Source: Mycolicibacterium sp. HK-90 (GTDB taxonomy: Bacteria; Actinomycetota; Actinomycetes; Mycobacteriales; Mycobacteriaceae). Taken from it: 64,000 nt of DNA. The notes below the pieces were generated by a model. The model saw only the letters and a list, made by a program, of their open reading frames with translations. It ran no database searches and was not told the DNA's origin. The stretch lies in contig NZ_CP129613.1 of NCBI RefSeq assembly GCF_030486405.1, positions 372,001-436,000 of the forward strand. The letters run 5' to 3'. Position 1 is the first letter of the stretch. Each line of letters begins with the position of its first letter. The translations under genes were made by a program, and so were the position numbers. Below are positions 29,765-37,828 of the stretch, piece after piece.

Positions 29765-30451
29765 TCACACGGCGACCTGATATGTGGGCTCGCGGCGCTT
29801 GATCGCCGCGATCACCCGATAGGTGATGGGCAGCATGATCACCTCGACCGCGGTCTTGTAGACCCAGCCCAGGGCGGTGTAGGTGACGAAGTCGCCGAAT
29901 GTGCTGATGCCGATCGCCCCGGCCGCGATGGCGCAGAACACCAGGGTGTCGCCGAGCTGGCCGGCGAACGTCGATCCGATCAGCCGGGCCCACAGGTGCT
30001 TCTCCTTGGTCCGCTCCTTGATGGCGACCACGACCCAGGCATTGATGGTCTGCCCGACGATGAATCCGGCCAGGCCCGCCACGATCAGCTGGGTGTAGGC
30101 ACCGACGATGTTCTCGAAGTGCTCCTGGTTGGTGTAGAAATCGGCCGCCGGCAGGTAGATGGTGACCCAGAACGCGAGTGCGGCCAGGGCATTCATCGAG
30201 AAGCCCAGGAAGATGGCGCGACGTGCGGCCTTGAACCCGTACACCTCGGAGAGCACGTCGCCGATCACGTAGGTGAGCGGGAAGACGATGAATCCGCCGT
30301 CGGTGATGATCGGGCCGAAGGCGACGCCCTTGGTGGCGGTGACGTTGGAGATGATCACCAGCGCCGTGAAGACCGCGACGAGCACCGGATAGTAGGCCGA
30401 ACCGACGATGGCGGTGCCGCGGTGCTCGTGGTGGTCCTGGGTGCTTGTCAC
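29765..30451 (-). CDS. yhhQ: Queuosine precursor transporter (YhhQ/VUT family)
   Basis: A 228-residue membrane protein with about six helices. The family signature is clear: FIVFPLTYVIGDVLSEVYG followed by ARRAIFLGF, and later FIVGQTINAWVV and GSTFAGQLGDTLVFCAIA. Family members import preQ0/preQ1 for tRNA modification. GTG 30451, 12 bp after the fecB2 stop, so it is probably in the same transcript. No other queuosine gene lies in the window. Confidence 0.87.
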   Translation of the reverse strand: MTSTQDHHEHRGTAIVGSAYYPVLVAVFTALVIISNVTATKGVAFGPIITDGGFIVFPLTYVIGDVLSEVYGFKAARRAIFLGFSMNALAALAFWVTIYLPAADFYTNQEHFENIVGAYTQLIVAGLAGFIVGQTINAWVVVAIKERTKEKHLWARLIGSTFAGQLGDTLVFCAIAAGAIGISTFGDFVTYTALGWVYKTAVEVIMLPITYRVIAAIKRREPTYQVAV

Positions 30452-30463
30452 CCGGTCATCTTG

Positions 30464-31414
30464 TCAGGTCAAGACCGGGTTGAGCAGCGGCGGCAACTGG
30501 TCGGCCACCACGGGGTAGGACAACGGCGAGGCGAAGGCGATGGCCCCGGCCAGCTCCTTGGTGGTGAAGACGTGGCGCTCGCGGGCGGTCGCCTGGAGTT
30601 CGGCGATGGCCGGATCGGCCAGCAGCGCGTCACGCTCCTGATCGCTCTCGGTCGTCCAGATCAGCACATCGGCGGCGTCGAGCACCGGGCCGATATCTGC
30701 ATACGGGATCGATTCGGGTGTCTCGGGCACGGTGAAGCCCATCTGGGTGAGGAATTCGGTGCGCCAGCCGGTCCGGGCCTGCACGCTGTCGCGGAACAAC
30801 GTGCCGCCCAGCAGCATGGCCTTCTTCCCGGCAAAGTGGGGGTGGTTGGTGGCCACTGCCTTGAACTTCTCGTCCACCCCGGCGATCAGCCCCGCCATCG
30901 CGTCCTTCTGGAAGACCGCCTGGCCGATGAGGGTGGCCTGGTCCCGCCATGGTTCGAAGAATGCGTCCGGTCCGGATTGCGCGATCGTCGGGGCGATCTC
31001 GGACAGCTTGGCGAAGGTGTCTGCGTCGAGTCCGGCGTTGGTGGCCACGATCAGGTCGGGGTTGAGCGCTGCGATCGCGTCGACCTGGATCCCGTCGGTC
31101 AGGCCGAGGACGGTGGGCTGGGCGCCCGCGAGTCGCGGCTGCGCCCAGGGCCACACCGCGAACGGTTCACCTCCGAACCATTCCGTCGTGGCGACCGGGA
31201 CGACGCCGAGGGCCAACAGGTGGTCCTGTTCGGTGAATCCCGCGCTGACCACCCGCTGCGGCGGCCCGGGGATGGTGGTGTCGCCGAACAGGTGGCGGAC
31301 GGTCACCGATCCGTCTTTGGCTACTTCGCCTGGTCTTTGCGTGCTGCATGCGGCGACCAGCGCCATCGTGGCGGTGACCGTGAAAAACCCTCGCCGTGAC
31401 AAGGTTGTCGGCAC
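30464..31414 (-). CDS. fecB2: Iron-siderophore ABC substrate-binding lipoprotein
   Basis: A 316-residue periplasmic-binding protein like Rv0265c (FecB2). The N-terminus carries twin Arg (SRRGFF) and a lipobox ending VAAC, so it may be a Tat- or Sec-exported lipoprotein. The BtuF/FecB fold is recognised from RVVSAGFTEQDHLLALGVVP, ALNPDLIVATNAG and the C-terminal ELAGAIAFASPLSYPVVADQ. No permease or ATPase is adjacent. GTG start. A YeiH-type gene ends 16 bp upstream. Confidence 0.88.
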   Translation of the reverse strand: MPTTLSRRGFFTVTATMALVAACSTQRPGEVAKDGSVTVRHLFGDTTIPGPPQRVVSAGFTEQDHLLALGVVPVATTEWFGGEPFAVWPWAQPRLAGAQPTVLGLTDGIQVDAIAALNPDLIVATNAGLDADTFAKLSEIAPTIAQSGPDAFFEPWRDQATLIGQAVFQKDAMAGLIAGVDEKFKAVATNHPHFAGKKAMLLGGTLFRDSVQARTGWRTEFLTQMGFTVPETPESIPYADIGPVLDAADVLIWTTESDQERDALLADPAIAELQATARERHVFTTKELAGAIAFASPLSYPVVADQLPPLLNPVLT

Positions 31415-31430
31415 TTGGCCAGGGTAACCG

Positions 31431-32561
31431 CTACCCGGTGGAGAAGCTGCCCAGCAACCCGCCGAAAAGTACGGAGGCCAACCCGAGTGCCACCACGATG
31501 TTGACCACGGTGGCCGCGGCGAACAGCACGATGGGCCGCCAGCCGGCCTCTTTGAGGCCGCGCAGCGAGAACTCCAGTCCGATCGCCACGAACGCGAAGA
31601 TCAGGAACCACGTCCGCAGGTCGTTCACGGTCGCGATGGCAGCTTTGCCGTCGGCGGCGAACTGCAGGTACAGCGTGCCGATCACCGAGGCGGCGATAAA
31701 GCCGAGCACGAATTTCGGGAAGCGGTCCCAGAATTCGCGGATCGACGGGCGCGCCACCGCGGCATCGGGGCCGGGTGACTGCCGTTCGACCTTCAGGGCG
31801 AAGTACGCGGTGAGGGCGATGGCGACGATGCCGATGAGCGCGTTCTGGGTGGTCTTGACGATCGTGGCGATCTGCAACGCCTGTTCGCCGGCGATCGTGC
31901 CCGCGGCGGCCACGGCGGCGGTGGTGTCGATGTTGCCGCCGATCCAGGCGCCGGCGACCGCGTCGGACAGTCCGAACACGTCGGCGAGCCAGGGCAGCAG
32001 GAAGATCGAGGGCAGGGCGAACACGATGACCAGTGACGCGGCGTAGGCCAGCTGTTCCCGTCTGGCCTGAACCGCGCCGGCGGCGGCGATGGCCGCGCTC
32101 ACCCCGCAGATGGAGACGGCCGAGGCCAGCAGGGCCCGCAGTTTGTCGTCGAGGCCCAGCCGTCCGCCCAGCCACCAGGTGAATCCGAAGACGATCGAGA
32201 TCAACAGCAGGGCTTGGATGATCGCCGGGCCTGCGGCGGTGGCAAGCACCTTGAGATTGATCGAGGCACCCAGCAGAACCAGGCCGGTCTTGATGAAGAA
32301 CTCGGTGCGAAATCCTCGAGCCAGGACATCCCGTAGCGCCAACTTGGCCAGGACGGCGTTGCCGATCAGGCCGAGAGCGATTGCGTAGACCGGGAATTCG
32401 ACCGACTTGGCGATCTTGGCGAACAACGTTCCGGCGGCCCACTGAGGGACTTGGGCCTCCAGAAACCGCGTTGCCGCACCCAGCACGATGACCACCAGCA
32501 CACCTGTGACGGCGTAACCGAAATTCGACTGCGGTTCGGTGCGTTCCTCGGTGCGGGTCAC
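31431..32561 (-). CDS. YeiH/Cons_hypoth698 family transporter (putative sulfate exporter)
   Basis: A 376-residue protein with about ten hydrophobic helices. Family motifs include KTGLVLLGASINLKVLA, SAVSICGVSAAIAAAG and AGAWIGGNIDTTAAVAAAG. The family is annotated as putative sulfate exporters with weak experimental support. The GTG start overlaps the stop of a 29-residue membrane ORF (GTGA), and fecB2 follows after 16 bp. Confidence 0.85.
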   Translation of the reverse strand: MTRTEERTEPQSNFGYAVTGVLVVIVLGAATRFLEAQVPQWAAGTLFAKIAKSVEFPVYAIALGLIGNAVLAKLALRDVLARGFRTEFFIKTGLVLLGASINLKVLATAAGPAIIQALLLISIVFGFTWWLGGRLGLDDKLRALLASAVSICGVSAAIAAAGAVQARREQLAYAASLVIVFALPSIFLLPWLADVFGLSDAVAGAWIGGNIDTTAAVAAAGTIAGEQALQIATIVKTTQNALIGIVAIALTAYFALKVERQSPGPDAAVARPSIREFWDRFPKFVLGFIAASVIGTLYLQFAADGKAAIATVNDLRTWFLIFAFVAIGLEFSLRGLKEAGWRPIVLFAAATVVNIVVALGLASVLFGGLLGSFSTG

Positions 32562-32647
32562 GGGATCACGCTGCCGGGGATGGCGCCGACGAGCACGAGG
32601 GTCAGCAGGGTGAGGCCGACGATCACGGCCAGCCAGTCTTCGTTCAC
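32558..32647 (-). CDS. 29-residue single-pass membrane peptide coupled to the YeiH-type gene
   Basis: The reading frame starts at GTG 32647 (an in-frame GTG at 32656 is also possible). After a short acidic N-terminus (MNEDW) comes one hydrophobic helix (LAVIVGLTLLTLVLVGAIPG) and then SVIP. Its TGA overlaps the GTG start of the transporter gene, typical of translational coupling. It resembles KdpF-like accessory microproteins in design only; no family recognised. Confidence 0.6.
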   Translation of the reverse strand: MNEDWLAVIVGLTLLTLVLVGAIPGSVIP

Positions 32648-32829
32648 GCGCGCCACGGTAAGAACCCGGTGGTGGCCCGGGAAGTGTTGCGATCTTCGCG
32701 AATACAACCGGTTACGGTTCTGCTGCCCCGAGCCTGCGCGACGGCAGCAGAGCGGTTATTGTCGATCCCGCATATTGGGCGTCCTCGGGATCTATTCTCG
32801 GCTCGACGGGGACCGATTGAGGAGTGACC

Positions 32830-33126
32830 ATGCGGATCACGTGGTATCCAGTGTTGCTCGGACTGACCGGTTTGGCCGTCCCGATCGCCATCGTTGCCGC
32901 ACCGCCCGCGGGCGCCGAATGCGTCGATGCCGGCGGTTCGACGGTGTGCGCGCAGGGGACCGTCCGCGGTGGTGGGCCGACGCCGCCGACGGCCGGTCCC
33001 TACTACCCGTATTACTGCGCCAACGACTGGTACTGCGGCGACTGGGGCTTGGACATCAATATCGACCCCGGCCCGCCTGACGGCGGCGGTGGTGGCTGGC
33101 GCCCCAACCGTCCCGGACGTCCGTGA
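32830..33126 (+). CDS. Small secreted Gly/Pro/Tyr-rich protein
   Basis: A 98-residue protein with signal peptide (VLLGLTGLAVPIAIVAAPPAGA, cleavage before ECVDAG). The mature chain has four Cys, possibly two disulfides, and a Gly/Pro tail (GPPDGGGGGWRPNRPG). GAGGAG precedes ATG 32830; a GTG at 32824 is an alternative. It ends 38 bp before the hemophore-like gene on the same strand. Function unknown. Confidence 0.75.
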   Translation: MRITWYPVLLGLTGLAVPIAIVAAPPAGAECVDAGGSTVCAQGTVRGGGPTPPTAGPYYPYYCANDWYCGDWGLDINIDPGPPDGGGGGWRPNRPGRP

Positions 33127-33164
33127 GCTTTCGCCCAGTTATCCGAGTCGACTTAGGAGCCACG

Positions 33165-33482
33165 ATGTTCTCCCGTGTGATCGCCGCCGGCGCAATCAGC
33201 CTGTCGCTCTTGTCCGTTGGTGTACCCGTCGCTGCCGCAGACGAGCCGAACTGCACCGCCGCCGACCTGGCCGGGGTGATGGCCGGGGTTCGCGCGTCCA
33301 CCTCGGCGTATCTGTTCACCCATCCCGAGGTCAACGCGTTCTTCACCAGTCTGAAGGGGCAGACGAACGACGAGATGGCCGAAAGCGTGCGGGTCTATCT
33401 CGAGGACAAGCCGCAGATCCGTGCCGAGCTGACGGGGATCCGGCAGCCGGCGATCGATTTCCGCAACCGCTGCGGCGGGTAG
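33165..33482 (+). CDS. Hemophore-like secreted heme-binding family protein
   Basis: A 105-residue exported protein with signal peptide to about residue 25 (VPVAAADEP) and an all-helical mature domain with two Cys (EPNCTAADLAG; NRCGG). The pattern CTAADLAGVMAGVRASTSAYL then a C-terminal RNRCGG is that of the mycobacterial Rv0203-like hemophore family. TAGGAG precedes ATG 33165. It may take part in heme uptake. Confidence 0.75.
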   Translation: MFSRVIAAGAISLSLLSVGVPVAAADEPNCTAADLAGVMAGVRASTSAYLFTHPEVNAFFTSLKGQTNDEMAESVRVYLEDKPQIRAELTGIRQPAIDFRNRCGG

Positions 33483-33487
33483 CTGAC

Positions 33488-34090
33488 TCAGGGCTGAACC
33501 AGCCCGCGCAGCAGCACGGCCAGGCCGTACTCGAACGCGTCGTCAGCACGCGCGGGCCGGGGCGCGCCGGTGTCCAGCGCAGCGCTCAGTTCCGGGCCGA
33601 CTTCGGCGCCGGACTCCCACGGCCGGTCGGGGGCGGTGAGGTCCAGGGCGGAACCCAGCACGTAGTTGTCCACCAGAGTGATTGTCCGCAGCGTGTCGGC
33701 GGGGCTGAAGTCGGCACGGGCCAAGGTGACGGCGATGGCGTTGTACATGGTCAGCGCCTGGGTGCTGTTGACGGCGTGCGCGGTGAGCAGGGGAATCAGC
33801 TGTGGATACCGCGCGAAGCTGCTGCGGTAGGAGCGCATGATGTCGGCCAGGATGTCGATCCACGGCAGGTCGGCATCGAGGTCGGGCAAGTGGACCTCTG
33901 ACATCGCCCGTTCGCGGAGCAGCTCGATGATCTGCTCGCGCCCCGACACGTGGTTGTACAGCGATGAGGGGCTGACCTTGAGCTTGCGGGCCAGTTCCGG
34001 GATGGTGAAACCACCCGTCGTGCAGACGAGATCCATTGCCGCACTGGTGATCCGGTCGATTGACAGGATCGGTGTCGGTGGCCGTCCCAT
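33488..34090 (-). CDS. TetR-family repressor of the agmatine module
   Basis: A 200-residue TetR protein. The HTH lies at about residues 20-60 (TIPELARKLKVSPSSLYNHV) and the C-terminal helices form a TetR_C-type effector domain. ATG 34090 is chosen for the GGGGG just upstream; the longer ORF to 34144 is unlikely. It is divergent from the agmatine operon, whose promoter holds a perfect inverted repeat at 34149-34171. Effector likely agmatine, N-carbamoylputrescine or a related amine; this is inferred. Confidence 0.88.
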   Translation of the reverse strand: MGRPPTPILSIDRITSAAMDLVCTTGGFTIPELARKLKVSPSSLYNHVSGREQIIELLRERAMSEVHLPDLDADLPWIDILADIMRSYRSSFARYPQLIPLLTAHAVNSTQALTMYNAIAVTLARADFSPADTLRTITLVDNYVLGSALDLTAPDRPWESGAEVGPELSAALDTGAPRPARADDAFEYGLAVLLRGLVQP

Positions 34091-34148
34091 GCCTGTTCCC
34101 CCTTTGTTCGATCTTCGATCTTTACAAATGGTGGCCTGCATCACAGAA

Positions 34149-34171
34149 TAAAACGAATCATATTCGTTTTA
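34149..34171. promoter_or_regulatory. TetR operator upstream of the agmatine operon
   Basis: TAAAACGAAT-CAT-ATTCGTTTTA, perfect 10-bp arms around a 3-bp centre. Its right end touches the AGGAG ribosome site of the nitrilase-family gene (ATG 34180), so a bound protein would block transcription. It is unusually AT-rich for this genome. Confidence 0.75.
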
Positions 34172-34179
34172 GGAGTCTC

Positions 34180-35169
34180 ATGATCACGCTCACCGCGAGC
34201 GCACCGGAGCCGCTGTCGCGCAGTACCGCTTCGCAGCGACCGCCCCTGCGGGTGGGATTGGTGCAGCACCGCTGGCGCCCTGACGTCGACAAACTCACCA
34301 AGGTCCTGCGTGAAGGCATCGACCGTGCCGCGGGTGGCGGCGCGACGGCGGTCTTCCTGCCCGAGATCGCACTGCTGCGCTATCCGGCCGACACCCCGGC
34401 GGGGCCCAACCCCGGCGACGGCGCCGAGGACCTGACCGGCGGGCCGACGTTTGCGCTGGCCGCCGAGGCGGCGCAGGCCAACGGGATTTTCGTCCACGCC
34501 TCGCTCTACGAGAAGGCCCCGGCAGCGGACGGCTTGGGCTACAACACCGCGATCCTGGTATCGCCGTCTGGCGAGCTGGTCGGGCGCACCCGCAAGATGC
34601 ACATCCCGATTTCGGCGGGCTACTACGAGGACACCTACTTCCGTCCGGGCCCGTCTTCGGGGGACGGTGACCCCTACCCGGTGTACAACCCCGAGGGGCT
34701 GGGCGCGCGGATCGGCCTGCCCACCTGCTGGGATGAATGGTTCCCCGAAGTGGCCCGCAGCTACTCGCTGGGCGGTGCCGAGGTCGTCGTATACCCGACG
34801 GCCATCGGATCGGAGCCGGTCTTCCCCGCGTTCGATACCCAGCCGCTGTGGCAGCAGGTGATCGTGGCCAACGGCATCGGCAGCGGATTGTTCATGGTGG
34901 TCCCCAACCGGACCGGGGACGAGGGCGCTCTCTCGTTCTACGGCTCGTCGTTCATCTCCGACCCGTACGGCCGCGTGCTGGTGCAGGCGCCGCGGGACGA
35001 GGAAGCGGTGCTCATCGCCGACCTGGACCTGGACCAGCGCCGTGACTGGCTGGAGCTGTTCCCGTTCCTGGTCACTCGCCGCCCCGACAGCTATGGCGCG
35101 TTGACCGCCCCCGTCGACCCTGCCCACCCTTACGGCGATGGCCATGCCGCCACGCCCGTCGTGAAGTAG
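34180..35169 (+). CDS. aguB: N-carbamoylputrescine amidase-like nitrilase-superfamily enzyme
   Basis: A 329-residue CN-hydrolase. The catalytic Glu-Lys-Cys triad is visible in FLPEIALL, GRTRKMHIP and LPTCWDEWFPE, and the context residues fit AguB-type N-carbamoylputrescine amidohydrolases (putrescine, CO2 and ammonia released). ATG 34180 has AGGAG 5 nt upstream; the longer ORF start at 34060 runs through the operator and is rejected. Agmatine deiminase follows after 9 bp, giving the complete two-step route agmatine to putrescine. Confidence 0.88.
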   Translation: MITLTASAPEPLSRSTASQRPPLRVGLVQHRWRPDVDKLTKVLREGIDRAAGGGATAVFLPEIALLRYPADTPAGPNPGDGAEDLTGGPTFALAAEAAQANGIFVHASLYEKAPAADGLGYNTAILVSPSGELVGRTRKMHIPISAGYYEDTYFRPGPSSGDGDPYPVYNPEGLGARIGLPTCWDEWFPEVARSYSLGGAEVVVYPTAIGSEPVFPAFDTQPLWQQVIVANGIGSGLFMVVPNRTGDEGALSFYGSSFISDPYGRVLVQAPRDEEAVLIADLDLDQRRDWLELFPFLVTRRPDSYGALTAPVDPAHPYGDGHAATPVVK

Positions 35170-35178
35170 GAACTGTCG

Positions 35179-36201
35179 GTGACCTCGTACCTCATGCCCG
35201 CCGAGGGTGTGCCGCAAGATCGTGTCTGGATGGCCTTTCCTTGCGAGGGTTACTCGCTCGGAGCCACGGAGCAGGCGCGCCATGAGGCGCGGTCGACCTG
35301 GTCGGCCGTGGCTCATGCCGTGGTGCAGTTCGAACCGGTCACGATGCTCGTCGACCCCGCGGAGCTGGCAGTGGCGAAACGCTATGTGTCGCAAGATGTC
35401 GAGCTCGTCGAGGTGCCGCTGAACGACGCCTGGATGCGTGACATCGGGCCCACATTCGTGCACGCCGACGATGGTTCGGTGGCCGCCGTCGACTGGACAT
35501 TCAACGGTTGGGGCGCGCAGGACTGGGCCCGCTGGGATCGTGACGCCAAGGTCGGGGCCATCGTGGGCGAGTTGGCGGGTGTCACCGTCCTGCCTTCTGC
35601 ACTTGTCAACGAGGGTGGCGGTATTCAGACCGACGGGCAGGGCACGGTGCTGGTCACCGAGACCGTGCAACTCGATCCCGGCCGCAATCCCGGTGCGACC
35701 AAAGCCTCTGTCGAAGCGGAATTGGCTCGCACCATCGGCGCCACCGATCTGGTGTGGCTGCGGCGCGGACTGACCCGCGACAACGAGCTCTACGGCACCC
35801 GCGGCCACGTGGACATCGTCGCGGCGATCACCGCCCCGGGGCGACTGCTCATGCACTCACAGCGCGCCGTATCGCACCCGGACAACCTGGTGTGCAAGAA
35901 GATTCGGTCGGCTCTGGAGGGCGGGTTCGAGATCGTGGAGATGCCCGCGCCGGCCACCCTTACGGATGCCGACGGCTATGTCGACTACAGCTACATCAAC
36001 CACCTGGTGGTCAACGGAGCTGTGATCGCCTGTGCGTTCGACGATCCCCACGACGCGGATGCGGTGGCGATCCTGGCCGAGCAGTACCCCGGACGTGAAG
36101 TAGTCACCGTCGATGCCCGCCCACTGTTCGCGCGTGGCGGCGGAATTCATTGCATCACCCAACAGCAACCATCTCCGATCTACCGGGAGGCAAGCGCGTG
36201 A
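35179..36201 (+). CDS. aguA: Agmatine deiminase
   Basis: A 340-residue member of the peptidyl-arginine-deiminase fold. Motifs include NDAWMRDIGPTFV, FNGWGAQ, GTRGHVDIVA with the catalytic His, and the nucleophile Cys in GGGIHCITQQQPSP. It converts agmatine to N-carbamoylputrescine and ammonia, feeding the upstream AguB. GTG 35179. The stop overlaps the start of the next gene (GTGA). Confidence 0.95.
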   Translation: MTSYLMPAEGVPQDRVWMAFPCEGYSLGATEQARHEARSTWSAVAHAVVQFEPVTMLVDPAELAVAKRYVSQDVELVEVPLNDAWMRDIGPTFVHADDGSVAAVDWTFNGWGAQDWARWDRDAKVGAIVGELAGVTVLPSALVNEGGGIQTDGQGTVLVTETVQLDPGRNPGATKASVEAELARTIGATDLVWLRRGLTRDNELYGTRGHVDIVAAITAPGRLLMHSQRAVSHPDNLVCKKIRSALEGGFEIVEMPAPATLTDADGYVDYSYINHLVVNGAVIACAFDDPHDADAVAILAEQYPGREVVTVDARPLFARGGGIHCITQQQPSPIYREASA

Positions 36202-37817
36202 CCGTGCTCGACACGACGGCAACTCTGTTCCACGGCGGGACGATCTGGACTCCGTCAGGGACCACCGATGCGCTGCTGATCGCCGATGGCGTGGTGCAGG
36301 CGGTCGGGGGTGATGCGCTGGCTTCGGCTGCCGACCGGAAGGTCGACCTCGAGGGCGGATTCCTGATGCCGTCGTTCGGTGACGGTCACGCCCACCCGCT
36401 GTTCGGTGGTTTGGAATCGGCGGGCCCGGCCGTGCGGCCCTGCCGATCGATCGACCAGATCGTGTCTGCGGTAAAAGAATTCGCGGATGCGCACCCCGAC
36501 CAGGAGTGGATCGTCGGTGCCTCGTACGACGGCAGCCTGGCCCCGGGCGGATTGTTCGACGCGCGATGGCTGGATGCCGCGGTTCCGGACCGGCCAGTGG
36601 TGTTGCGGGCCTGGGACTATCACACGCTGTGGGTCAATTCGGTGGCACTGGAGCGTGCGGGGATCACCGCCGACACTGCCGAGCCGGTGCTCGGGGAGAT
36701 CCCGCGGCGTGACGACGGCTCCCCGCTGGGCACGCTGCGCGAATGGGGCGCCACCGACCTGGTCACTGCGGTCATGCCGGCCCGTGACGAGGCGGTGCGG
36801 GTTGCCGCGTTGGGTACGGCTGCCGATTACTACCTGGCCCGAGGCGTCACCTGGGTTCAGGACGCCTGGGTCGAACCGGCCGAGCTCGACACCTACCTTG
36901 CGGCTGCCCGGCAGGGCGAGCTGCGAATGCGTTTCAATCTGGCCTTCTACGCCGACCCGCGCCATTTCGACACGCAGGTAACGCAATACGCGGCCGCCAG
37001 AGATCGGGTCCAGGCGGCGGGCTCACCGCTGCTGACCGCGCAGACGGTGAAGTTCTTCGCCGACGGGGTGGTGGAGAACGAGACCGGTGCACTGCTCGAG
37101 CCGTACTGTTCGGGTCTGCATTCGCACGGCATGCAGTTGTGGGAGGGGGACGCGCTGGCCGAGGCGGCCAGGAAAGTCGACGACCTGGGTATGCAGATCC
37201 ACATCCACGCCATCGGCGATGCGGCGGTCCGCCAGGCGCTCGATGCCATCGAATACGTTGCGCGGCACAACGGTCCGCGCGACCGGCGGCCGGTGATCGC
37301 CCACGCCCAGTTGGTGGACGACGACGACCTGGGCCGGTTCGCCGAACTCGGGGTCATTCCGAACATGCAGCCGTTGTGGGCGCAGATGGACGCGCTGATG
37401 ACGGTGCTGACCATTCCGCGGCTCGGTGCCCAGCGTGCGGACCGGCAGTACCGGATGCGCACGTTGGAGAACTCGGGTGCGGCACTGGCATTCGGATCAG
37501 ACTGGCCGGTGTCCTCGGGCGCGCCGCTGGACGGGATCGCTGTCGCGGTCTCGCGATGCACCACCGAGGGGGAGCCGGCAGGTGGCTGGACGCCCCAGGA
37601 GATTCTCCCGATCGAGCCGGCCCTGTCCTCCTACACCACCGCGGTGGCATATCAGGCTTTCGCAGAAGCGGATTGGGGTCATATCGCACCTGGGGCGAGT
37701 GCTGATCTGGTGTGGTTGGACCGCGATCCACGGTATGTCCCCCCGTCCGAGTTGCCGACGGTGCAAGTACGCGCCACATATTTGCAAGGCACGCAGGTCT
37801 ATTCGGCCGCGAAGTGA
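36198..37817 (+). CDS. YtcJ-like metal-dependent amidohydrolase
   Basis: A 539-residue amidohydrolase_3 protein. Metal ligands are seen in DGHAHPLFGG, HIHAIGDAAV and AFGSDWPVSSG, with VKFFADGVVEN in the barrel. Relatives include N-substituted formamide deformylase. GTG 36198 overlaps the aguA stop, so it is firmly in the agmatine operon. It may deacylate an N-acyl or N-formyl amine so that the amine can enter the pathway; that is inference. Confidence 0.88.
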   Translation: MTVLDTTATLFHGGTIWTPSGTTDALLIADGVVQAVGGDALASAADRKVDLEGGFLMPSFGDGHAHPLFGGLESAGPAVRPCRSIDQIVSAVKEFADAHPDQEWIVGASYDGSLAPGGLFDARWLDAAVPDRPVVLRAWDYHTLWVNSVALERAGITADTAEPVLGEIPRRDDGSPLGTLREWGATDLVTAVMPARDEAVRVAALGTAADYYLARGVTWVQDAWVEPAELDTYLAAARQGELRMRFNLAFYADPRHFDTQVTQYAAARDRVQAAGSPLLTAQTVKFFADGVVENETGALLEPYCSGLHSHGMQLWEGDALAEAARKVDDLGMQIHIHAIGDAAVRQALDAIEYVARHNGPRDRRPVIAHAQLVDDDDLGRFAELGVIPNMQPLWAQMDALMTVLTIPRLGAQRADRQYRMRTLENSGAALAFGSDWPVSSGAPLDGIAVAVSRCTTEGEPAGGWTPQEILPIEPALSSYTTAVAYQAFAEADWGHIAPGASADLVWLDRDPRYVPPSELPTVQVRATYLQGTQVYSAAK

Positions 37818-37828
37818 AAGGAACTGTC

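Noticed and set aside
29996..31399. 467-residue plus-strand ORF
   Set aside because: Antisense shadow of yhhQ and fecB2; Gly/Arg/Asp-rich without domain features.
34060..34179. N-terminal extension of the AguB-like protein
   Set aside because: It would cross the TetR operator and has no ribosome site. ATG 34180 has AGGAG and matches the family N-terminus.
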